NCBI GenBank assembly: GCA_964035575.1
Contig: OZ037847.1
Span: 952,001 to 1,016,000, forward strand
DNA length: 64,000 nt
From: Rhynchopus sp. YZ270_cl-10
Taxonomy: Eukaryota > Euglenozoa > Diplonemea > Diplonemida > Diplonemidae
Reading direction: 5' to 3'
Shown: in pieces, positions 51,661 to 63,554 of the stretch
How positions within the stretch are numbered: the stretch's first letter is position 1
Layout: each line of letters starts with the position of its first letter
Notes under the pieces: model-generated
The model's database searches: none
Told to the model about the DNA's origin: nothing
The model's input: the letters and a program-made list of their open reading frames with translations, nothing else
Made by a program: the position numbers and the translations under genes

Positions 51661-52181
51661 TATCAGTATTTTTTTTTCTCTTTTTTTATTTTTTTTTGCG
51701 ATTCTGAGGCACCTCGCATTCTTCTCTCGCTAAGGCCTTCCTCAGGTTCATCTTTTGTTTGCATATCACTATAACACAACAAAGTAACTGTGTCTTTAGC
51801 GGTATTTGTTTGTCATTTTTTTTTTTTTTGAAAGAATTTTTCAATTTTCTCTTTCTTTTACAGTTTTTCCCTCTACCGTTTTTATAGATATTGTCGTCTG
51901 CGTGCAACACGATAGAGTAATCGGCGCAATACATTGAAGTAAAGTAGCCCTGGGAGTGACGGTTGAGCAACAAAGGTAGTGGAACACACTCTAGGGTGCC
52001 TACACTAATACAACCAAGTCTTCAAAAAAGGTGGATACCTTGCTCGAGATGGCAAATGCATGATCCAACCACACTAACTCCAACATTATTTTTTTCACAC
52101 AAAAAAAGAAAAAGAAAAAAAACACCAATTCTCAGCATTTCAAAATTGATAACGAAAAAAAAACACTACACCCCTTCCACC

Positions 52182-53041
52182 CAGGGTTGAAAATCCCGGG
52201 CTTCCCCAGCTAGCAAAATTAATTCGAAGCCCGGGTTTGTACCCGGGCTTGGTTTTTTTGTGAAAATAATTAAAATACTGGTGTAAAAAAATTTTCTGCA
52301 AACCCAGGGTTCAAAAGAGAATTCCGCCCACGAGGTGCTGGCTCGGTCAGCCCAAAAAAATAATTTCCCCTACGCAGGGGATATTATAGGTTTTGGGGGT
52401 TTTCGCTGAAACTCGGTCGAGCCGGGTCCCCAACCCAGCTCAAGTTGCCTCCGGCGGAATATGAAAATTCCTCGGTTATCTAATTCAGCACTTCATTGAT
52501 AGCAATTCGTGCACCAGGCGCGAATTGTCAGTCACAGTACATTTATAACAAAGAAAGGGCGGTCATGGCACCCAAAGCGAAGCCACGGTACGCACCATTT
52601 CAAAAAATTGAGCTTAAAATTGCACATTTTTACAGCCAAATTATGTGATGGGAAGGGTGGGTTGCAATCTTGCGCCGCAGGCGCACGGTACGCTACTTTT
52701 ATTATTTCGCCATGATGCATGCTTCCTTTTCCTTCGGCGTTTGACCAATTAAGTCGCGCTCTGGGTGTGGGTAACCCTTGAGTATAGACGTGTGTGTTTT
52801 CTTTACTGATTTTGTTGTTTTCTGTCAACAGAGCTTCGTTTCGGCGACTGACTACCCCGGGCTGCACCCTGAGGCTACACCCCCGGAGTGGGGTGGGGCA
52901 GCCCACCCCAGAAAACTTAAAACCCGGGGATAACCCAGGCTTAAGCCCGGGTAAACCCGGCCTTCGAACCCGGGCTTGCTCTGCGCAAAATTAATTAAGC
53001 CCGGGTTTTCCCGGGCTTACTGCCCAAGATTTTCACCGCTG
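52182..53041. mobile_element. hAT-type non-autonomous element 1
   Basis: The ends are CAGGGTTGAAAATCCCGGGC and, inverted, CAGCGGTGAAAATCTTGGGC. An 8-bp duplication CTTCCACC flanks both sides (52174-52181, 53042-53049). CAG-starting ends plus an 8-bp duplication are the hAT signature. Just inside lie repeated palindromes AAGCCCGGGTT. The centre (52340-52700) is an inverted copy of the composite repeat found at 25060-25720. It has no transposase. Confidence 0.8.
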
Positions 53042-55356
53042 CTTCCACCCTCTTCTCCCTTTGTGTGTCAAGCTCTCTCCCTCTCTCTCCCCCTTCTGGT
53101 TTTTTAAAAAAAAACTGTGCAACCTGTGGTACTTTCCCCTCCCAAAAACAACAATAACGCCCTTTTACGCGAGAGGCATTTCTTTAAGTTTTTTTCCCCT
53201 ATCTTTAAATCGCCCTCGCTTTTTTAAAATGATGGATTGAGGGGTTATCTGTGGCTTCATGTGGAGAATATATGAAGATATTTTGTGTTTTTTTCTTCTC
53301 CCCTATCATGATTTTTTTAAAAAGAAAAATCATGCTTATTGGTGTGGCTGAATGGGGAGCGCAAAGTGCAGAAAAGTGTGCAAGAAGTGCGAATCACCCC
53401 CCCTTCAGTCGCACCACATTTTTACTTTGAGAATTGCGTTTCAAAAAAATAAAAATAAATAAAGGAGAGGCACAACAACCTTCCCCGCACATCACACTAA
53501 AAAACCCCCTCTTGGGTTGGGTGGATGTCATTCACAATAGCCCTTCTTTCTATAACAGAGGAGATACCGAATACCGGAGGGGTTTTTCCACCCGGTGCAC
53601 CGGTCAGGTACTACACTGCACAAGAGGGTGTTGTATTTAAAGTAAATTCTTTTTTTTTTGTCAGTGCCTGTATCTCGAAGTCGTTTTGCACTTTCAGCTT
53701 CACATTTTTTTGTGCTTTTTTGCATGGAATGTTTGTTTTCATTGAGTTTGCCTTTGTGGGTACTGTGCAGGGGCACAGATAGAGATGATACGGCCGCGAG
53801 GTTCTTCATCTTTAAGATTTTTTTTTTTTTTTGCTGACCATTTTCTTTTCTATTCGATGTGTGTGACAGCATGGGTTCATTAAACTTCCTGGAATGGAAT
53901 CACACCCTTTCCACAAGGTAGTTTATTTTGTCGAAAAAGCATCAAAACCCCTCGGAGGAGGGGGGGTGACGCACAAACCTCTATTCCCTTTGTATTTCCG
54001 TTGATTTCTCTGCAAAGTGTGTTCAGTGTGTGATCTATTGTCTAGTTTTTGTTTTAAGATGTGTGTTCCCAGACTCATCTTCTAAAATTTTTGTTTTTTT
54101 TTAAGCCATTTTTTTCAGTTTGCTTCAACTTGCCCCCAATTAACTGGGTTTCATTTTTAAAGAAAAACATTTTTTTTTCCCGTTCCGTTAGGAGCGAGTC
54201 TGTGTTCTCTTGAAAATATGTGTGTTTTTTTATTTTGATTTTTATACATTGGTTGGTAATTCGTGTGCTCCTGTGTACAGAGAGTTTACCCCATTTTTCT
54301 TTTTTTTTGTGTTGTAAAGAATTCATCTTAATCATTTTGTGTCACAATGTATGTGATTTTCATGGCTTTCTTTTTCGGAAAAGGTATTCCACATTTCTTT
54401 TTTTTTTTTTTAATTTCCCCTTCGCTTCCCGTTGATCTTGCTTATGTCCTGATTGTTCTTTTCAAACTGTGTACGTGCCTCCCTGGGGTACGTTCATTTT
54501 TTTAAAAAAGTTTTCTCCTTCCCCCTTTAACACCCGGGTCGGGGTAATAGAGAGACTCACCCATCACCGTGTCTTGCTCCCCACCCTCCCTATGTGTACA
54601 GCGTGGCAGTGCATTGCATTTCATTCGAATGTATGTCTGTGTCTGTGTATGTTTTCTTCTTCTTCTTCTTCTTCCACCCCCTCTTCATCCTTCTCCTGTG
54701 AGCGGCCCATTGATCTTTCTAGGTGGTCTGTTTCGTTTCTTCTGCTATTTTTGGTGAAAGAGTGATTTGTGCGCTTAACCTTGCTTATCTGTAGGCAGCC
54801 TTTGTCTGAATGTTGAAAAGGTTGGGAATGTTGAAAAGAGAGGTAAAAATTCTCAAAATAAGTGTAAGGTGGACAACGTGGGTTGCCATTTAGGTAGTTT
54901 TGATGCATAAAAAAGAAACAGAAAGCCTTTGTTTTCGTTGGTAAAAAAAATATTGAAATGCGATCCATTCCCCTCAGGTATAGAAAAAAAGGATTGTTGT
55001 TTTTTTGAAGGTTTTTTTTTTTGAGATCGACGGCTGAGAATTTTTGCGGTCTTTTTTGAGGGAGAGGATGGGGTTTGGTTTGGCCCAATGTAAATGAGTG
55101 ATGCTATCGTCGCTGAATGGTGCTTGACCAAAACCTCTAGAACCTCCAGAGGAGAGAAAAGCAGCAACGATATTATATTTTATTTGATATGCACAGCATT
55201 CATTCCCCCCCCCCCCATGGAGCCGCACCGGATATCCGGTATGTGCATATTTTTTTCCTGTGCTTGCGTCCGCCGATGTCCGGTGAGGGGTTTGCACTTT
55301 CAACTTATTTTCTTTTTCCCCCAGTATTTTTTTGTTTTTGAATCCACCCCCCCGCT

Positions 55357-55915
55357 CAGGGGACATTGGTAGTTTGAGATTTTGAAAAAAAAGCCGGTGT
55401 GAGCCAAAAAAGCCGGTGTGAGGCAATTTTTTTTTCCCCACGCATTTTTGGCAGAGACCTCCACAACTCTTTCCCCTCCGCGCCCTTGTCTAACCATATG
55501 GCATCAAAACTTTTCTGGCGAAGCCACGGTACGCAACATTTCAAAAATTGTGACATAAAATCGCACGCTTTTATAGCCAAACTATGGTAAAGGTAGCTGT
55601 GACTATGGCCTAGGGTAGAGCTGTGGGCTACCGCTCGTCATTTTTAGCTGCGCCGCAGGCGCACGGTACGCTACTTTTTTATGAGAGTTGCAAACATCTA
55701 TTTCTTTTGATTGAACGGACCGATTGGTCTTTGTGGTGGGGTCACATGCACATAAGAAACCGCTACAGATGTGGTTGTAGCCTTGTATGAGGAGATAAAA
55801 TTCAGAAAAAAATTCAAAAATCTGCCTTTTTCTTTTTTTTTTTTTTTTTCTCAAAATCCCACACCGGCTTAGCCGGTGTGGCCACACCGGCACACCGGCA
55901 TACTAATGTCCCCTG
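55357..55915. mobile_element. hAT-type non-autonomous element 2
   Basis: The ends are CAGGGGACATTGGTAG and, inverted, CAGGGGACATTAGTAT, flanked by the perfect 8-bp duplication CCCCCGCT (55349-55356 and 55916-55923). Subterminal GCCGGTGTG repeats lie at both ends in inverted orientation. The interior (55508-55677) again carries GAAGCCACGGTACGCAACAT and GCGCCGCAGGCGCACGG, the composite-repeat modules. No coding capacity. Confidence 0.85.
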
Positions 55916-56946
55916 CCCCCGCTCCCCCCCTTTTTTCCAACGTCAACCTTACCTTTTAAAAGACTACCATAGTTTGTGTTCAAAGTCAGAGAGCTAGTGG
56001 GGTGGGGGGTTGAGTGAATGGAACCCACCTCACTCCTTTTTTTACAACGGACATGGGTCCGGTATTTTGTGCGCAAAGCCAAGGTCGGGTCTTTTTTACT
56101 TTCAGCTTTCATTTTCTTTTTTTTGGAAGTTGCGACAATGGACAAAAAAAAAAAAATGGACAATAATGGACGAATTATTAGCGACTGTGGTCAACAATAT
56201 GCCCAATCCATCCATCCCTTTTCGTACACAAAGTCTTTCAGGGGTTTCTTGGAGTATTTATCAATTAGTCATCATACCCTCTTGTTATTTCACAAAAAAA
56301 AGAGTGTTGTTTTTAAGTGTTCATATACCAATACATACTCGAGGTTGCATGTTTGCTCAGTGTGATGTGTAAAGGAAGGAATTGAGAGTGTAGCTACTTC
56401 ACGCATTTCCTGTGTTTTTTTTATTAATGTATCAGCAAACTTGTGTTGTTTGAGTGTTGTTATTTTTTATTTTCAAATAATATTTTTTGTTGTTTCTCTT
56501 TCTTTCTTTGTTGTTGTTTTTTTGAAAAGTGTGGAGTGTCGTATTTTTTATTGTGTAAACAACTTTCCAGTCGGCTTGCATTGCACCGACTATCTCACAG
56601 GGGGTGTAGGGAACGGAGATCATCAATTTTTACTCATAAAACGTTGTAATTAGATACGACCTTTTTTTTGAAGTTATTTTGGTGAGGACCCCGTCAGGTC
56701 GCTTTGCTTCCCGCTTCCCGCTTCTATTAATACTCACCCCCTTTTTCCCTAACCTTTTGCTTCTTCCAAATACCATGCTTTTTGTGATTATGAAGATGTC
56801 TCTTTCCTTCATTATCCTGGGTTTTTTTCTTTAGGTGACTAAGCACAGAGATGTTTAGGTTCATCTTACAAAACTTTCCCCCCTATTTTATTCAAAAAAT
56901 ATAGTGGAGTTCATCCTCGGGTGTCTACACTAATACAACCAAGTTT

Positions 56947-56980
<34 letters not shown>

Positions 56981-58896
56981 GTTCTTTCCCCCGGGCTTTG
57001 CAGCCCTCCATCATGCTTGCCCCCAAAGGAGGGAGCAGGGATACCGGATTGATTCTCACTATCTCACACAAAAAAAAAGAAACAGCAACTTCTCTGCCAT
57101 CTGTAAAAAGCATCATCTTTAATAGGTGTATTGTTGTGTACAGAACTGTTCTTATTTTTGTTCCCGCGGAGTGTCAGTGCCTGCGTCCCAGAGGCGTTTG
57201 CACTATCAACTTCACTATTTTTGTTGTTGTTTTGTTCATTTTTTAGCGATGCCACAAAAAAATGTGAATGCTTTTTTCACAACAGGCCAGAACCCATCTC
57301 ACCCTTCGGGATGATGCAATCCCGAAGGGTTCCCACAATGTATTCCCGTTCGTTTACCATGACAAGTGGAGGAAGTGAATGGGGAAGAGGACGCAGTAAA
57401 CGGTATTCCACGAAACGGAGATGGGGGAAGACGAAGGCGAAGGGTTGTGTGCATACACAGGTCATCTTTGCTGGCTGTGACGGCTTTTTTGTTTTTCTTT
57501 TTTGTTTTTTTTTTTCTCCCCAATTTTTTTTTGGTACGTCAGCATACCTCTCGCTATCTCACCGTGTTTCGTGGGGTTTATTGCCGGAAAAAAAAGGGAA
57601 AAAAATCGTCCAAAAACTTTTTTGGCCAAGTAGAAGGAAATTCGCTGTGGTATTCTAAATTTTTTTGAGAAAAACGGCATATTTAGCGAGAGGTACGTAC
57701 ATCATCCCACCACTCCTTCCCCTACCCATTTCCACAAAAACAATTTGCCTTTTTTTTTTTATATTTTATCCCACCAGTTTTGATTTTTTCACGGTGGTTA
57801 TTTCGCACCTTAGTATTCAAATGACCCCCTCTCCCCTAGTTCACAATACTCCCAACCCAAACCCCTTATTATAAGTTCTGATTCTTGGGATTTTCTTTGC
57901 GACAGTGTCTCTCTTTTTTTTTTTTAAACCTTTCTTTAACGTACGCGAAGTTTCCCCCTCCCAGTTTTCCCCCCCGGGTGAGGAAAGGGAACAAGCCATC
58001 TTTCCTTGAGATAAGGTTATTTTTTTCCCCCCCACTTCGTCGGAAAGCTTCGGAAGCACTTTTATTGCCAATGTATGTGCCCGTTTCTACAAGAGGTGGT
58101 CCGCACGTTTTCAACTTCATTATTAAAAGGTAAAAGCTTCCCTACCACAAGAGTGCTTCCCCTTTACTTTAACCCATGTCAAGGTGACTGAGCACGAGAG
58201 ATTTGGTATCATCTTACTAATTTAACTTTTTTTTTTTGTGGATGCACCTATTCAGTAGGCAAGTACTTTGATTATGGTCTCCATCCCCACACAAATACCA
58301 GCCTCTAGTCAGGTTATTTTTGCGTTCCTCCCCCTTTTCCGAGAATTTCTTTTCCCAGGACATGTGTGACTTTAGTGTCAACTGACAAGAAATAAATAGT
58401 TTTTTTTTCCCCCCCGTCTTCCCACTCGTAGAAAGTCTGAACTACACTTTTTATAAATGGTGCAAATAAAAATACTCTATTTTGTCACAAATAGTACGGT
58501 AACAAACACCCTGTGTTTTCTTTCACAAAAAAAAAAGAACATGAATTTAGGTTCGCTCTCTTTCTCAAGGTGACTAAACACGAGGATAAGGGCAGCTTAT
58601 ACACTTTTTTTTTTTGAAAGATAGCACGAAAGATGGCACACATATCACCAGTTTCCCCCCTTATTTCTCCGACCTTTGTTATTGTGTAGCTCAGATTATT
58701 CTACAAGTGAATTTGTATGGATGGTGAAAGCCTGTCTCGTACGGCAGCAACACTCCAACGGATTATCAAATAAAAGGAAGCAAAATAAAACATATTTGCT
58801 GAACGAACCAGAATGATATGCGCTAAACACACACCACCTTTCCCACGGCTTCTTCAGACGAAGATAGGTCATCTGTTTTGAAGCCAAATAAATCAA

Positions 58897-59069
58897 GCTG
58901 ACTAAGCACTGTGCGGCTTAGGTTCATCTCACAAACTTTTTTTGTTTTTCAAAGCGATTTTTTTTTTACCAAGCCTTCTGTAGCAAATTTACAAAGGCTT
59001 TGGTTAATACTGAGTGCAGACCCTAAGCCAAGATGGGTGCCTATAGGCGATTGTCGAAAAAAAAAAAAA
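58897..59069 (+). repeat. SINE-like composite repeat with A tail
   Basis: It has the same order as 16918-17099: hairpin repeat (CTGACTAAGCACTGTGCGGC), T-rich stretch, TTACAAAGGCTTTGG, AGGCGATTGTCG, then a run of A. Confidence 0.55.
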
Positions 59070-60372
59070 TGCTGTTCCGAGCAACGAAAGTTGAAGCTAT
59101 GCCATTTTATAAGCTCAGCACAAAAAAAAAAAATATAGTGGAGCTCATCCTCCTCGGGTGTCTACACTAAAACGGAAGGAAAAAAGAAAAAACTTTAGTT
59201 GTCGGTTCAATTAGAGTCAATTAGAGTATTATTAGAGTTTTCAAAACTCTAACTGGACTCTAAAACTTAAAACAAAAAAAACGATTGATGAAAACAAAAA
59301 ACATCGCTTCAAAGCAACCCTTCAATCAGTCTACACTAAACCGTAAATAAAGAATATCGTATAAGGTTCGCTACAGAGTGTATGTGGTATAGTGTGCGAT
59401 AGTCCGAGGATGGTTTTTGTTTTTTTTTTTTTTTTTGTCCCGTCAAGCTATTGTTGCGTTTTTCAAAGATGCGTGAGGTACGGACATCTATTAAGTTTTA
59501 AGGGTGATTAAGCACAGAGAGGCTGAGATTTTCATCTTATTAACCATATTTTTTTGAAAGATGTTTGGTTCAGTTTGCGTTTGCAGAGGCGGTAGTGATA
59601 ACACATACAACTTGTTTTTTTTCCCCTCTTGTTTCGAATTTGTGAAGCGTAGCCTTCTTTGAAGTACAATGAGACTTTTGTTCACAAAAAGCTCTTTAAA
59701 GTGATGTGCCTGTTCATTTTTTTTGTAAAAAGCAGCAAAATGAAGTGCTGTTTGTCTAGCCCATTATGTATAGCCTTTCATCCCCCGTTTACACCCTATA
59801 TTGCTTGACGAGGGTGTCAAAGTGAAGGTACCCGAAGCACCCGTTGTGACATCTTTTTTTTTTGCCAACAAACCCGGCGTGTTCCAGCGCGATAACGATT
59901 AGTAAATATGTTGTGAGCACGAGAGGCACATTCATCTTACAAAGTTCTTTTTTCTCTTTTTTGTTTTGTGAGATATGGTTCCAAACCCTGTTTGGAGAAT
60001 CGGAGACCCTCATTGTGAGGGGGGGTTACTAAAGGTACCGAAAATGTCAACTTAGTTTTTCTCTTTTTTTTCATTGCAGGCTTCTAGGCAGTGCGAAGGC
60101 ACACAGGCAGGCAAATCAAAACAAAAGCGGTTTCAGACAATTTGCATCCTTTCAGCACCGCCTTCGGGCAACAAGGAGTACTGCTGCACTACCTCGGTAG
60201 ATTGACGATGCAACTAACAGCATTTGATATAACATTATCCTTCCCGCGCAAAACTACAACAGCCAACACACACACCTCATGGCTTCAGGAATTGCCCATC
60301 ATTTGTTTTCAAACACGTATCCCACCCCATCCAGGGAAACCCAGCCACTACATTTGTAGGTGTACACGAAAA

Positions 60373-63300
60373 ATGGGGAAGACTGAAGAAGAGGTGTTGG
60401 CGAAGAAGGAGAAGAAGGAGAAAAAAGAGAAGAAGGAGAAGGAGGAGGTTGTAGAGAAAAAGGAGAAGAAGGAAAAGAAGGAGAAAAAAGAAAAGAAGGA
60501 AAAAAAGGAAAAGAAGGAGAAGAAAGAGAAGGAGGAGGAGAAGGAGGAGAAGCCGGACCGTAAGCGCAAACGGGAAGAAAGCGATGACAATGAGGACACA
60601 GCAAAGCCTTCAGAGGAGCAGCCACCGAAGAAGAAGAAGAAGGTGTCCGAGAAGCAGAAGCTGAAGGCGAAGCAGAACCTGCAGTTCCGTCGTGGCTGCA
60701 AGGCGCTGACAAAGTTCCGAGCAGGGCTCTGGGGGGAGGACACCTGGGGCGAGACAGTCTCCTGTGATAGGATGCGTGGTGTGCAGGGCATCATTGCCTC
60801 CTTCAAGAAGTTCTCCCACCGCTACATCTCGCTGTTCCCGGACCAGGTATGGGCCCACCACACATCATATAAGTGCCTGCGTCCGCTGGTGTACAGTGAG
60901 GTGTTTGTACTTTCGACTTCTCTATTTACTTGCCTATATTTTTGGAAATAATTATGCGTCATTACCTTTTTTTTTAACTCGCGGCGAGTGTTTCTGCGTG
61001 GGGTGAGGTGACCTGCGTCTTCTGCACGATGGGAGTGGGTGCGAGTATCTGTGCAACAGCTTGTTTTGTAGTTGCGCTGCTACCGCGTACACATTCGATG
61101 CTATCCGGGTATTTATGAAGCACGCGTCTCAGGGAGCTCCACTTGCACAGGGTGCTCGCCTTCAGGCCAGTGACAAAACGTCACGCAGGTTGTGGAACTT
61201 GAAGAAGTGTCCCTTCTTTCAGTACTGAGCCGGCATGCTCTCCTTCACTGCGCGCTGTGCCTTTTGTCTCCCGCCCCACTGGTCGCTCGCTCAGTATTTT
61301 TAGGGTGAAAAATTCTAAAGCATAATTATGCACAACGAAGTTAGTTTTTTTCTCTAAATATGTTCACTCCATTTACACACCCAGGTCCCGGCACTCCTGA
61401 AAGTGGTTCCCAGCAAATTCGTTGATGGTTTAAGCCCCGAAGACTTCGCGCTGTTCAAAGAGGTGCAGCACCTCTCAGGGGATGTGAAGACGCAGAAAAA
61501 GGTATGGTTTCATCTTGCAACGAAAGCTCAAGTTTTTCCATTTTATTTTTTTGTTGGTTGATTTCGAGAACACTTCGTGATGCTACTGGACCAGACGTTG
61601 ACAATGTTGTGTAGTGCGCGTGACCACCCGTTTGTGTCAAACTTTCTTGCGAAATCATTGGGACTTTTTTTTTTCATTTTTGTTTTTCCAAATCAGCCCA
61701 TTATCGTCAAATTCGCAATTTTCTCAGATTTAGTTGATAAAAAAAATTTCCCCCCCGGGAAAGGCAGGTCAAGTACTGTTCAGGGTTGGTGGTTTCCATT
61801 CCTTTCTCCACTGCATAACTACTTTTCGCACGCGCTTGTATTCGTCAAACTTCGCGAACGCCACCCTGCGATTCTTTAGCCGTATGAAAAAAAAATAAAT
61901 GGCGCCGCAGGCGAAAAAAAATAGGGTACGGTGTAAAAATGCTGGTTTACACCACACAGTCACTCAACAAACCCTTTTTTGCGGAGCAAAAAAGGAAAAT
62001 GGCGCCGCAGGCAAAAAAAATAAGGGGTACGGTACGCAGCAAGCAGAAAAATTTTAAGGTTCCATCATTCCAGTCATCTGGGGGTCGGGCGAGGGGTCCC
62101 CAAAAGTGCCCAAAAATCCCCTCTTTTTTTTTTTTTCCCCTCCCAAAAAAATATTTAGTTGATTTCAACTAAATGCGAACCGCACGATAATCCCCTGTTC
62201 CAAATTACTCCGTCTGCAGAGGCGTTTGCACTATTCAGTTCACGTTGGACAGTGTTGATAAGTATTGCTTTATCTCTTATTCTGTACAGGCAAAGAAGAC
62301 CTTCAAGAAGCGTGTGGTGCAGAACGAGGGGTACGAGAAGCGTCGCGATGACAAGAGGAAGAAGTGGTTCATGAAGTCATCGAGAACGAAGCGTGCGCTC
62401 AAGCAGTTTGCCTACAACAAGGTATCGGATTTTAGCTTTTTTTTTAAATCTCGTTTTCTTAATTTTAGATAAGAGGAGATAACGTGGGCTGATCAATAAT
62501 CAAAATTACTGAGAGGCATCCAAAATTAGCTTCCTATTTGTTATCTTCAAAGTGAAGTACACAAGTCCATCGTAGTGCCATTAGATTAGAGGCAGCGCTG
62601 CGGCAGATTGAAAAAGACAGAAGCGTGCTTGTTTCTTTGAGTACTCAATTAACCACAGGAACCATACTTCAGTTTAACACATTTTTTTTCCACCTTTTTG
62701 TTTTCCGGCTTTGTGCACAAACAAAAGACCCGATCTATGTAAATCTTGAGCTCGCTCATTGATTCCTGCATTACCAACTCTCTCATTTTTCTTTTATTGA
62801 TCTCCTCAGTACTCTTTATTGCCAAATCCCCCATTTTTCACAGATGGTCTCCCGGAAGTCGGCATAAAAAGGGAATCGCGATTCGGTACGAAGTCAGTGG
62901 GGTTGGGGGTGGACATGATGCAATTAAACTATTTTCACTTCTTCTTTGGCAACTTGGGCAGTTTCTTTTTGGCTTACAGTGGTTAAAGAACTGTCCCGCC
63001 CAAAGAAAAGGCGGGAATGAAATCGATGGCAGAATTTACTTTAGGCGTTTCTTGAGGCGGAATTTTCTTTGATCACTGTTTTCCATGACTTATTAGAAGT
63101 CCCTTGTCTCTTTCAAGGTGACTAAACATGAATGCTGAGGTTCATCTCACAAGGTTTTTGTTTTGTCAGTGCTTGTGCCCCAGAGGCTTTTGCACGCTAA
63201 ACTGCACTTTGTTTTTGCAGAGCAGCCTTGCCAAGGGAAGCTCCCCTGTGGGCAAGAGGTTTTGGTTATGAATTTGTGTTCCGTCGAACGAACTTTTTGA

Positions 63301-63422
63301 AATTTATTTGCGTGTTTTTTTGTGTGTTTTTGAAGTATCAGGATGGGAGGGGTGGTGATGACTACCCCATGCCTCGCCTGCCCATAGTTTTGTGTGATCA
63401 TCGTAGCGATCAGATCATTTAA
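60373..63422 (+). CDS. Lysine-rich protein, four exons (269 aa, unknown)
   Basis: Exons 60373-60846, 61385-61501, 62290-62421 and 63336-63422 all join in phase 0 and end at TAA. Residues 1-60 are KKE/EKK repeats forming a highly charged helix, then a basic nuclear-localisation-like stretch (PDRKRKREE, PPKKKKKV). The conserved-looking core (~100-160) contains FRRGCKALTKFRAGLWGEDT, MRGVQGIIASFKKFSHRYIS and LFPDQ. The later exons add VPALLKVVPSKFVDGL, a basic segment (KRRDDKRKKWFMKSSRTKR) and a short tail RLPIVLCDHRSDQII. I recognise no family; nuclear or nucleolar location is a guess from charge. An in-frame ATG at 60208 would add 55 residues, but an acceptor-like GTAG at 60356-60359 favours 60373. 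Confidence 0.75.
60847..61384 (+). other. Intron 1 of the lysine-rich gene (538 bp)
   Basis: GTATGG at the start, ACACCCAG at the end. It carries a short interspersed repeat at its 5' end (GTGCCTGCGTCCGCTGGTGT near 60874). Confidence 0.8.
61502..62289 (+). other. Intron 2 of the lysine-rich gene (788 bp)
   Basis: GTATGG at the start, TTCTGTACAG at the end. It contains the inverted GCGGCGCC repeat at 61875-62040 and a polypyrimidine-type repeat (GAGGCGTTTGCACTATTC) about 65 bases before the acceptor. Confidence 0.8.
61875..62040. repeat. Interspersed GGCGCCGCAGGC repeat, inverted copy
   Basis: Two blocks AAATGGCGCCGCAGGC, with GCGGAGCAAAAAAGG between, form the inverted match of 17331-17480. 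Confidence 0.65.
62422..63335 (+). other. Intron 3 of the lysine-rich gene (914 bp)
   Basis: GTATCG at the start, TTTTTGAAG at the end. It includes a hairpin-plus-polypyrimidine repeat (63118-63220). An extra small exon inside cannot be excluded. Confidence 0.65.
63118..63220 (+). repeat. Hairpin repeat joined to a polypyrimidine-CAG repeat, intronic
   Basis: It starts GTGACTAAACATGAATGCTG and continues GGTTCATCTCACAAGG, then CAGTGCTTGTGCCCCAGAGG, GCACTTTGTTTTTGCAG. The same order as 12353-12481, here inside an intron and in the sense of the gene. Confidence 0.55.
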
Positions 63423-63554
63423 AAGAAAAGGTGACCCCTCCTTTCGCTTATGTTTGTCCTTATTGAGGTGTTTGAACTTCAATTTTTTTTGAGTTATAAA
63501 ACAGCCACCTAACAGGCCACAGGAGGTGGACACGTGGTGGTGGGGGTAGGTGAT

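Larger units (their letters stand above)
51066..60372. other. Gene-poor T-rich region with MITEs and short repeats
   Basis: About 9.3 kb without a convincing gene. It contains a hairpin at 51593-51660, hAT-type MITEs at 52182-53041 and 55357-55915, and hairpin-repeat copies near 51565, 56835, 58184, 58570, 58897 and 59504. Polypyrimidine repeats occur near 53662, 55258 and 57175. Copies of CTCATCCTCGGGTGTCTACA then AATACAACCAAGT lie near 51990, 56910 and, partly, 59143. There is a run of ~36 A at 56949-56979 and a small hairpin ACCCTTCGGGAT/ATCCCGAAGGGT at 57301-57331. The 5' leader of the lysine-rich gene probably begins near 60080. Confidence 0.55.

Noticed and set aside
6028-63160. Hairpin repeat considered as a tRNA or tRNA-derived SINE head
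   Set aside because: GGTTCATCTTA resembles a B box, but the distance to any A box is too short and no cloverleaf forms.
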